The notes beneath the pieces were generated by a model, which saw only the letters and a program-made list of their open reading frames with translations, had not been told where the DNA came from and ran no database searches. Shown piece after piece: positions 39,201 to 51,200 of a DNA stretch of 64,000 nt (position 1 is its first letter; each line of letters starts with the position of its first letter). A program made the translations under genes and the position numbers. Location of the stretch: contig OZ023210.1 of assembly GCA_963995525.1 (NCBI GenBank), positions 25,953,116 through 26,017,115 on the forward strand. Direction: 5' to 3'. Source of the DNA: Escarpia spicata. Its lineage: Eukaryota; Annelida; Polychaeta; Sabellida; Siboglinidae.

Positions 39201-42200
39201 TGTTTTTGAAACTAATCTATTGACAATCACAAAAAAAAACATGGGATCATTAAACTTAAAGAAGAGCAGTTTTTTAAATCAGAAATAGTTTTTCTTGCCA
39301 ATTAATTGTTGAGATGTTTTCTAGGCATGTTATAAAATCATATGAAAATATTGCTACCTTGCAAAAAAACCCACTGAAATTGTATTTCCATCCTAAGTCT
39401 TCAGTGGTTCCTTCCTTGTTCCCGATAATATAGGCGCTTTAGAGATTTTTTTATTATATGTGTAAATAAAATTTACTGTGTTATGTCTTTGTGGAGGTGT
39501 TAAATCATTGCTATACATCATTGTCTCATTTTATGGCATCTGTAAAATCTTAAAATCTCAAAACTGTCAGACAAAAATACACTTGACTTTGAGGCTGATT
39601 GGACTCTCTAATCCACATATTATAATATAATCTAATCTTCTAATGGAGTAAGTTTGTTTTTTATGACATGTCCCATTTCACTCTGATCAGTAGATCATTT
39701 TCAAACATATGAAATCTTTTATTTACAGTTTTGTTTTGTGAAGGTGACATTTAGGAGCATGCTTGTATGAAGGGTCATATGTGACCTGTTGATACGACTT
39801 AAGACTGGAATGACCTGGTGTGCTTGTTGACAGGTGTCAGTGTGCGCAACCTGCAGGCCTTCCAGGTACTACAGACTGTCTTTCTCAAGGTAGGTTTCCA
39901 TCAAATCATCTTTTATTCAAATCTTTCAATAGCTTTTTACCCTTTAAACTCCATGGCATTTTAATGTAATGCACTCCAACACCCAAAGGCATACCCTATC
40001 TCTAACAATGCACTCCAATACCCCAAGGCATACCATATCTCTAACAATGAACTCCAACACCCCAAGGCATACCCTATCTCTAACAATGCACTCCGATACC
40101 CCAAGGCATACCCTGTCTCTAACCATAACCCTTATTTTATTAATGGAATGTACAGTACACGAAGCATCAAAGAAATTGTTTTTAGTGAAATACAATATAA
40201 AATTAAGACAATATATTTGTTGCACCCATGAGATAGTATGCCAAGTTACGGCAAGATGCAATGCATTAAACCTACAAACATCCAGGCTATTCAGCAAGTT
40301 TCCTGTGGTCATTAATGTGAACAGTTGCTTACAATTTTGTCCAAATAAATATAAATATTGTGGATATTTACATCACTGTTAACCATGATCGCACTCTATA
40401 GTCACGTTCGCCATCAAAATATGTTTTTAAACTGTTTGCAATGTTTTAATTTGAAACAAATAACTTTAAAGTAAGTTTGTCTACATCCATTGCCCCCAGG
40501 GACCAATATATCTGACTAAAGATGTATCTAATGTGGGATCCAGCAAACTATTGAAAGGAAACTGTGGTGTGACATGTGACAGCAATGTGATTGCTGATTC
40601 CCTGCACGGGTCAACAGTGTCATCACTGATTCCCTGCACGGGTCAACAGTGTCATCGCTGATTCCCTACACGGGTCAACGGCTCTATATGGATAGATTAG
40701 AATGGCCAGATGTGCTGTTTGGTTTGAGATCCATACAGCAGAGTTGTGTTTCAGGCGAACTACCCCCAGCTGTGTAGTACGATCCTGGACGTAATCAGCA
40801 GCATCTACCACCAGGATAACGCCAACTACTTCATCGTGGAGCCACAGAACACTCTGTCTCAGTTTGCGGAGAAGATCCACACAAAGTCTGTCCCAGTGCA
40901 GGTAAGTAGTTTCTAGTAGGAATTCACCTGTTTTCCGGTTGTCATACTGTATTGTCATTTTGTTGGTATTTTGGCACTCGTGGATGAATAAGTGCAAATA
41001 GTGATAGTGCAGTACAGGTAAAAAAGATAGTAGCTCTCGTGTTTTGTTGCATTTTGTTTTTCCAATAGACACAGATTCCCTTTTTTCGTGTTATTAATAC
41101 GATTGCATTGTTTTGTGCTTTATTTGGGGGTTTAATTATCAGTTTTCACCCAGTTAATCAAAGGTTTTAAGCCAAAAAATTTAGGTCATCAACCTTTAAA
41201 ATGATGGAGTTCATTGTGTTCAACCTCAACTTTTCCCCTTGCACTGGTTGTATTGTAGATGAATCTATTTGAGATGATGGAGTTCATTGTGTTGTAGGTG
41301 AAGTTCTTTGAGTTGATGGAGTTCATTGCGTTGTAGGTGAAGCGATTTGAGATGATGGAGTTCATTGTGTTGTAGGTGAAGTTCTTTGAGTTGATGGAGT
41401 TCATTGTGTTGTAGGTGAAGTTCTTTGAGATGATGGAGTTCATTGTGTTGTAGGTGAAGTTCTTTGAGATGATGGAGTTCATTGTGTTGTAGGTGAAGTT
41501 CTTTGAGATGATGGAGTTCATTGTATTCAACCTCAACTTTGTCCCTTGCAAGGAACTCATCAGTCTCAGCATCCTCATCAAGACCAACCAGTAGGTCTTG
41601 CTTATCCACATTCATGGTTATCATGTGGAATAGTTCATCTTTAATAGGTGACCCGCTAAAGCTGTTGTACGAATGTTGGAAGAATGTTTATGAGCGCCAG
41701 ACTAGCCTTGTGTGAAAGAATAATAATTTATTGTTATTACAAATACTACGAAAAGTCAGTGTGTGATTGTCATCCACCCCATATCGCAGGAAAAATGTAT
41801 ATAGAAATATATATATATATATGTTGTTACAGTGGCGCCACTTAATGATTGAACCGTATTAATGCAAACAGATGCTAGCAGGAATTTGAGATCATAGAAA
41901 TTGGAAGTTTCACGTTTTGATTTTGAACCAATACTGAATGCATGTTTTTTTCGACTTCTCAAACTTATGATGCCTTTACATTTTGGCATGCGTTCACAAG
42001 TGACTGATTGGCTGCAGTTCCTCAGAGTGCAGTCTGCTGTGTATGAAGACTCTGCTGAAAATACTCGGCTGCAATGCCCTCTACAAGGATGCCTTCCGTG
42101 AGGTTGGACTGCTCGAAGTAATGGTCACATGTCTACATAGATACGCCGCACTGCTGAAGGCACAACAGGATGACACAGGTAAGCTAGAACACATTTTGGC

Positions 42201-45200
42201 AAGATTGTAATAAAATGTTAATCTGACGTGACGAGGGGTTCACAGCAGGCCCTTACACAGAAATAATTTGTTGCCTGTCTTGAATTAATCAAAAGTGAGT
42301 CTTCTAATGCGTGAACCGCTTGCATGGAGGCCATTCACATCAGTCACAGCCATTACTGACCAGTTTAGTTTTTCAATGACAACCAGTGTCATTGGAGCCA
42401 TTTATTTAATTAATACTGACCCATTTGATTTGTTTCACTACCAGTTGTGCAGATGGTGGTCATTAATGTGGGCCCATAGACTTGGAACTATTAATTAATC
42501 TAGTGGCCAACTTCCCCCGTCTTAATTCCACCAGCCTTATCATTTGTTATTACCCAACTTGACCAGTCATTTGGCAGTCTTGAAGACGGCCAGACAGGTG
42601 TCTGGCTAAGTCCTTTGGTTACAGCAGTTACTGCAGTGAACAATAGGACTGCTGAGTCGCCATCTAGTGGTTGTCATCTGAAAATGTGTGTAGATAGCAT
42701 TATATGTTTTTTTAATTAACAATAAATTTAATATTTTTTATTTTATAACGCGTTACTTCATAATTGAGCTGCAGATATTCACTTGTATAACATTTTAATT
42801 TGTGAGTCAAATAAACACTTCTGGTTCTGATAATAATACAAAACTGAAAGTTGATGAATTATAATATACTTGTAGTACACGCTGTGATGTTGTATGTGTG
42901 TTTAGGAGGAGAGATTGCAGAGACGGAGAGAGAGATGGGGTTTCTTGTGATGGAGGGATTGGCTCAGATACTCAGCGGCAACAACAGCAATGCAGGTAAA
43001 CGTTATTTTCTTATCTATAGTACAGCCAGGCCATTTTGCAGGATCCAATATTTGCCAGTCCAAAAAGGTTCTAGTAGATATGTGCGTTCACACATGCACA
43101 CATACAGTCCAGTCCAAACACACATATATATTTATGCAAGCACCAACACAAGTCATGAATAGTGATGAAAGAAGGCCAAATGAATGACGTTTATTAAGAG
43201 ATTAAGTTAGAGAGAGAAATGTGGGCTCTACATCCCAAGGCCAGGCCTGTGACTGAGCCCATACTAGTCTCCTGTCCCTCAGGTTGACAGAGCCCACATT
43301 TCGGCATATACAACATTAGCAGTATTGTTATAGATATATACAACATCATTACTACTGTAATCACAGTAGACCTTAGGCACCGTACCGTACTAACCAAGCA
43401 CACCATTCATTCACCTAACTATAATCCCAACTACCTGCTGAAGACTTACATTGTATCAAGATTTAGCCTAAACCTATAAGTGGGGCCATTACGCCCCACT
43501 TACTAAAATCACCGGTGGAAGAGAAGCGAGCTGTCTCTGCGTTAAAACCCCGTGAACACATTGTCCACCTGCACTAAGAAAACGGGGAAAGCTTTGAGAT
43601 ATGCTATCAACCCCTCTTCCACCAATGATGTACATGGTAGTCCCTAACGCTATCAAAAATTTGGGAGGGATGGGAGGGCCAAAATTTGTTGAAGCAACCA
43701 CTCCGTCTGCTTTCACAAAACGAAGTGACCAAGAGCTCGTTGTAATCTGTGACTGCGCGCCACTACCGCGCGGTGATTGGCTCCTTGCGCCAGAGACAAC
43801 GAGGTAATTAGCATAATAATTAGCATCAGACATTAGGCCAATCATCACTTGTCTTGCGTTGTTGCCAGCACAAAAACCCATATGCAGCACGGTGCCGTGG
43901 CCGCATATTCCCATTTATGCAAGCACCAACACAAGTCATGAATAGTGATGAAAGAAGGCCAAATGAATGACGTTTATTAAGAGATTAAGTTAGAGAGAGA
44001 AATGTGGGCTCTACATCCCAAGGCCAGGCCTGTGACTGAGCCCATACTAGTCTCCTGTCCCTCAGGTTGACAGGGCCCACATTTCGGCATATACAACATT
44101 AGCAGTATTGTTATAGATATATACAACATCAGGGGAGTAAAGTGTAAAGCATTTGAGCTGTCCTAAGGACTGGATACTGCGCTATATAAGAACTGACCTT
44201 CACCTGACGTGGTTTGTAGGTGTGTTCCGAGAGTGTGGAGGTGCACGCTGTATACACAACATGGTGCCGTATGGCGCGTGTCGACAGCAAGCCCTCAACA
44301 TTGTACAGCAACTTGTCCTCTCTAGCGGCAGCGACGATGACCTCGCGACCCTGCTCGGTCTCATGCACACAGCACCCTCTACAGCCCTCGAACTCAACAC
44401 TCACATACTCAAGGTGCGTACCATCTACTGGGCTCACCTGTGTGCTACGAACTGGTCTTCACTCTCAATCTCAAGTTACTTATTGGTTAACACCTATACT
44501 GTCTGATTGTGGCAAACTGATTACAAATCAGAAATAAGCAAATCTTCATTTAGTATCTTGTTTTGTCTTTTCAAGGCATGGGTCTGAAATAGACTAACTA
44601 GTGTTGCATTATGCATAACAAATATATGTATCATAAGATAGATTGTGTTTAAAACTAGTAAAAATAATAATAAATTAATAATAAAATGGTACTAAATAAT
44701 ATAGGTAGGTTCATATGTTTTTGCAAGGCATAACACCTTCAGTAAGCTAACTATAATCAGGCTAACATGAGCACATATGTATGTTGGTATATTACAATTT
44801 TCTTCCTAGACAGTTTGCAACTCTTGTCCAAACTGTCAGAGATTCATTTACCTTGCAGAAGAAAAGCAATGCCTTTATTTTGTGCAGTTCCTCATTGGTT
44901 AAGGGTTTTACTAGGTTTAGGGCTCCTACTAGGCAGTAGATGACTCCTAATCTATTGTTATGTACAGTTTTTGCAATTTGTTAGTCTTCCGTAAACTTGC
45001 TGTAATTTTTCCGAGATTCACTGATTCAATGGGAACGTTTTAAATAACATTTGTTGCATAAAACGGCTCATATTTACATCTGAATAATCATGTATGAATA
45101 CTTGGGGGAAAATCATCTTCTGCATCTGTAGTGCCATCTGGAGGATGGTCTTTTTGCTAGTCATGTTAACGATTGTGAAGCGTGTGTCTTATTTCACATC

Positions 45201-48200
45201 CCTGAATGTTACACGTTGGTTTAACAGTCACTGCTGAATGTGCTGAGAGAGAGTCACCGTACACGTATGGCCTTCCGCAAGGTGGGGGGGTTCGTCTACG
45301 TCATGTCTGTACTCGTATCCATGGAGGGCTGTCTCGCTGACCCCCCTAAAGCACCCTGGCACCAAGGTAGGAAACATGTCATGTTTATCGCCATACGGGA
45401 CGGTGGGGAAGGTGATGACCATATAAGGAGTGTGGAGTGGATGATGACCATATAAGGTGCTCTTTTCCTGGAGAGACTGGAACCTGTTTGTGATTTAAGT
45501 TTTTGTGTTAGTGTTGGGAATCGGTTTGATTTTCATAATCAGTCATCGGCTTATAGTCAAATCAATCAACGAACGATTTTACAATTGGTTTGAGGGCAAC
45601 TTGTTGCAAAGTTATGTATGGTTGAACCGAGCCATAAGAAGGATTCAAGTTTTGAGACAGACAATATCAAAGTTAGGTATTTTTCATCATATACCATTCG
45701 ATCCAAAACATGCATCAAAATACTTTTTCAATATGCATTTTAAAAACGGGTAATAAATTGATTTTTGTCCCTAAAAATGCAAAAGAACGAACTCTTGCGA
45801 ATATTGTTGAGCTTTTTCTCAGTTTGGTGGAATGTTGCTAACGGTCTGAACCATTGTGGCCTGCCACTTGTATGTCTGGTGTGAGAGTCTGCTGGTGTGT
45901 TTGTAGCTTCAAGGAAGGAGGTGGTCACGTTACTGAAAACAGTCTTCAGTACCCTCACCGTTGCCATGAGATACGAACCAGCCAATGCGAGACTGTTTGC
46001 TAATGAGGTAACACTTCGCTCACCTATTACACTATCTTCCAACACTCAATTTTGGATCATCCCAGATCGTTGATATCCAAAATCAGACGAAATATTACTT
46101 TCCTCTGGCCTCAACCCCCCGCCCCACTCTCAGACAAAACTGTGTAAACATTGATATAATGATACCAATATATTGACAGTATCGGTCCGAAGCATAACAT
46201 ATTGATGTCCAGTGCAACACGATACTGTCTCTGACCCACCTCTCCCCCAAACGAAAGTATTTTCATCTGATATTGGACTGAGATGATCCCTCACACAGTG
46301 TCAGTTCCAATGTGGAATTCACTCACACAGGAAGCAAAAACAACATCTACTGCTGAAGTATTTCAGGTGTTCGTCTGAACTTGCATCATGAAAATGTCAA
46401 ATTCGTTCAATGCAAGAACATATCAAAAACACCCATAATTCATAGCTCAGATATCAAGGAATGAGTTCTTAGTAATCTCTTAAGGATCCACAAGATGGGG
46501 CTACTTCCAGAAGCTTTACCACCAACTGGCACTCGTGGGAGAAAGCATTTTGGTGTTTGCACCCAGCAAGGTCTTATGGGTTAGAAGGAATTAGAGTTAG
46601 AAGTTATAGTGAATGTTTAGGGATCATCTCAGAACATTGATGTCCGATATCAGATGAAATTACTTTCATCTGGCCTCGCCCCCCCCCCCCCACTCCCTCC
46701 CCTCAAACAAAAGTTTGTAAACATTGGCATGATGATATCAATATGGTAATAGTATCGGACAGAAGTGTAAAATATCGATGTCCGATGCACAGACAAAACT
46801 GCCTTAGAATCCCCTAACGAAAGTAGTTTTGTATGATCTCAGACATCGATGTCCTGATGTGATTCTTTAAATGATTTAAAATGAATCCGAGCCTAACAGT
46901 GTCCCCTTGGCCATGTCAGATGACTAATGTGAATACTTTGGGGCCAGGTTCGCTACTCGAGTCTCACCGAGGCGGTTCGACTTCTTGGCTGTTTCTCAAC
47001 TACTACAGACATTGAACCAGCCGGTGATGTGACTGCAGACAGGGAAGGGGCTGACTTTGCCGACTACTTTGTTACTCTTGATGAAACAAGGTAGGGGGTA
47101 CATCAAGTGGGCATTCGGGATGGTTGCACAATCAAATAGGACACATAGACTCAGGGAGCATTCACATGTGTTAAATTGTGATGTGGTTCAGTTGAGTTTG
47201 TGTTTGCCTATGGCCCAGCAGGGGATGGGTTCATGACCGTGAGGTGATGGGTTCAAGTACAGGAGGTGATAGGTTCATGACCTAGAGGTGATGGCTTCAT
47301 GACCAAGAGGTGATGGGTTCATGACCCGGAGGTGATAGGTTCATGACCTAGAGGTGATGGCTTCATGACCCGGAAGTGATAGATTCATGACCTGGAGGTG
47401 ATAGATTCATGACCAGGAAGTGATGGGTTCATGACATGGAGGTGATGGGTTCATGACATGGAGGTGATAGATTCATGACCCAGAGGTGATAGGTTCATGA
47501 CCTGGAGGTGATGTCTTCATTACCACAAGGTGATGGGTTCGTGATGAGGAGGTGACGGATTCATTACTAGGAGATGATGGGTTCATGACCAGGAGGTGAT
47601 TGGTTGTTGACCAGGAGGTGATGGGTTGATGACCAGCAGGGTATGGGTTCAATTCAAGTTGAAAACTAGCACAGTTTTAATGTAAACATTATTTAACATT
47701 TGAAATAATAATATATTCTTGACAATACAAACTGTTTCATTCAATTGTCTGTCATTATTTGAAGATAACTTTGAAACATTTCCAACTTGACATTGTGATG
47801 TGGTTTTAGATTGAAGATCAAGTTGCCGCGTGCTCTGCTCTCAGCCTGTCTCATGCTGAGATACCTCTATGACATGGCACTGGACACTCTCGACATGTGA
47901 GTCACTCACTCAGTCAGTTACTCACATGCTCACTCGCTCACTCACTCATTTGCTCACTCACTCATTTGCTCACTCACTCAGTCATACACACTTACTCATT
48001 CACACTCACACTATCTCATTCACTCACTCACTCACTCACTCACTCACTCACTCACTCACTCACTCACTCACTCACTCACTCACTCACTCACTCACTCACT
48101 CACTCACTCACTCATGCACATACTGGCTCTGTCACTCACTCTCTCCTTCTGTCACTCATTCAGTCACTCATTCATTCTGTCACATCATCACTTACTCTTT

Positions 48201-51200
48201 ACTCTTTTACATTCTCGCTCTTTAACTCACTCACTCACTCACTCACTCACTCACTCACTCACTCACTCACTCACTCACTCACTCACTCACTCACTCACTC
48301 ACTCACTCACTCACTCACTCACTCACTCACTCACTCTCTCACTCATTCACCCACTCATTTGAATGAACCAGTCATGTGAACCTCTCCACATACATGTGCC
48401 AGTATATACAAGTACTTACATACAGATGGTATAGTAAACACTGACTTAACTAGTGTCGCTTAAATAGACTGCCTGTCATTAAAACAACTCGCCCTATATA
48501 TTATGTTCTCTCACAGCCCCCTACAGTCACAGACGAGTACTTCAAGTGACTCACCACGCCACATGAAGCGGATATCGTCGGTGCTCGAGTCATCGAGTGA
48601 CCGTGACAGCTTGACATTGAGCGGCCACCAGAAGCGAGCGAGCACTGGTAGTCTGATTCACCTGTTGACGCAGTGCCAGCAGGAGATGCTCATTGTGCAC
48701 CCCGGAGCACTGACGTCCTTCCTTCATCTCATCCCAGCCATCTCCCAAGCTTCACATCTCCAGGTCAGACATTGTTACATACCTGTAAATAGGCACCATC
48801 ACTACACTAGCCCCACCCGTAAACTGTAACTACTTGGAGCGCAATGGCACAGTAGATTGAGCAGTGGACTTTGAATTGAAGTTCGTTCATTCTACATTGC
48901 TCCAGTTCACTCAGCTGTATGAATGAGGCTATACACAATAGGAGATATTTGTATACAAATAGTCTTTGTACAGTAATTGCAGCATGACTGAATTCTTCCC
49001 AGAGAAGGCAAGATGATATTGAAATGAACAGGTCTCCCAGGGAGTCAAGGGTAAACGCTTTGAGCAGTCCTGAGGACTAGATACTGCACTATATAAGAAC
49101 TTACTTTTTAGTCCTTTGGGCCGAAGGTCCAACGGACTTATGCCATCACTCTGTGTCCACTGTGCGCCATGCGCTGTTAGCTGCCATATCTCAGAAACTG
49201 TTCAGCATCTTTTTCTCAAATTTTGCATAGACTCTTAGGGTACTGCCACTGTGCATGAGAAATGTGTATTTGATTGAACCATTCTAACCCCAGGGCCCCC
49301 GAAACTTGTAAAAAAAAAAAAATTTCAGCTATTTTTTCAAAAACTCTTCAGTAACTTTTTGTCTGATTTTGCACAGACATTTCATGAAGTAGTGCCACTA
49401 TATGCCTGCCCTGTCCGGGTGTCAAACTCAGAGCGCTGGCATACCAGGTGGATGAGCTAAACACTACACTAGCTGCGCTCCCTGTTGTGTTGCTGCAGAA
49501 TTGTAAATAATGAGATAATTATTCAAGATATGTGAACAAGTTTGATACCATTGTTTTCCGGGGAGAATGGTGTATAAAATAAAATCAACTTGCTCATTGA
49601 GATGTTGCCTCCTTCGTGGAGAAAATGTCTGGTGAAAAGTAAAGTGACAAAATGCAACACAAATTTGAATTTGTTGGGAAATGTTTTGCCATATGCCACA
49701 TATAGTAAATGTTATCAAACAACTAATTTGTCAATATAACTTCATAGCTTACTTCATCTGCTTTCTAATGGTATGTCACATATATCACAATAATTACAAA
49801 CTCACAATATAGTCCAAAGAACTTTACTTTTACTCTGAAGATGTGCAAGCGGTGTTAGAATGAGTATACTAAAGTGGGGCTGGTGTGTTTGTTGACATGT
49901 AACACAAGCACAGGACTCCTTTTCAGCAGCAGGCTGATTACATGCCTGAAATTGACTGACATTATGAAACATAAACATTGTCAACTGGTACTGTAAATAT
50001 ATTGTTTGAGAAATTGTTTGAGTGAAATACTCATGATAATCATGCGACACATAAGGACACCACGCTCCAAGTAATGCGTCATTTCACCATTTTGTAAACG
50101 TGGCTGTCGTATCCTGGACTCTGACAATGACTATTGGGACACGGTAGTGAAGTGTTTAAAACATCTGAGCCTCAATTGAGAGAATCAGTGTAATAAAGGG
50201 ACATGGTCACCATTATGAAATAGAGCTTTTATTTACTCTGTTCCAGCTGACCCTGGAGCTGCAGCTACAGACATGTGAGTGCCTCAAGTCGCTAGTGCGC
50301 AGTGAGCGCAACCAGCAGGTGATGTGTGACGCTGGGCTGCCACATGAACTCCTCATGCACTGTAACAGAGCCCTGGCTGATGAGGCGCACCCTCTACACC
50401 CCCCACTACAGTACATCTTTGAGAGGCTCGCTGCTCAGTCACTCACACCGAAGGATCTTAGGTCAGTGGCAGGGAGAAGCGATTAACTCTTGGCGTAGAA
50501 CTGCAGACCTGCCTACCATTCCAGATTGTCCGGAATCTTTCCGGAAATACACCTAAAATTACGGTATTACGGCGAGGGATGAAAATATTACGGATTCTTT
50601 CGTTGTCACAATGAGCGTCAATCAATTCCGTACTCCTCTAATTTAGCTTCACTTTAATCAACAGGTGGCAGCATATATACGCTGCTTGTTGTGATATGTT
50701 TTTTCATTCGCTGCTTCTGGTCGTAATCTGACCAATAGGAAACAGCGTTACGACAAATTCGCATTTCCGCTCATGGCGCTCAAACAAAACGAAGTCACGA
50801 CTCACGTGGCACGAAATGATGCCGGGGAACGAAACGGCACCACTACCAGCCAAGAAGAAACATGTACTGCAAACGTTTACAACAGCATGCACGCAGACAT
50901 GGCCCGTAATGTCAAGTTTAAAGAAGGGGGTCGGCTTTACATATTGCCAGATACGCGAAATTTATTTTCCTATTTCACATGGTCACTGGTGACCGGGATA
51001 ATGGCAGGTACTGACTAGTACCAGTGACAGAGTAGTGAGTGTTGTACTTGTAGTGTTAGGCCAACTGACTGTACTAAGACTAAGTTAGTGTATTTATTGA
51101 GTTTAGTCTATCATTTACAGCCTATAATACAGGTATAGGCTTATGTACTAGAGTGGAGTAGACTAGAGTGGAGGCTAGACGATGTCGATGACTAGCGTAA

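Noticed and set aside
39969..40382. Open frames on both strands over the intron 7 minisatellite
   Set aside because: The 39-bp unit is a multiple of three without stops, so it stays open by chance; no similarity to WDFY3.
43489..43914. 141-codon open frame on the - strand
   Set aside because: It lies in the core of the direct-repeat element, shows no recognisable domain, and is explained by higher GC with few stops.
47869..48379. Open frames rich in S-L-T-H repeats
   Set aside because: A translated (ACTC)n microsatellite; open in all three frames and intronic.
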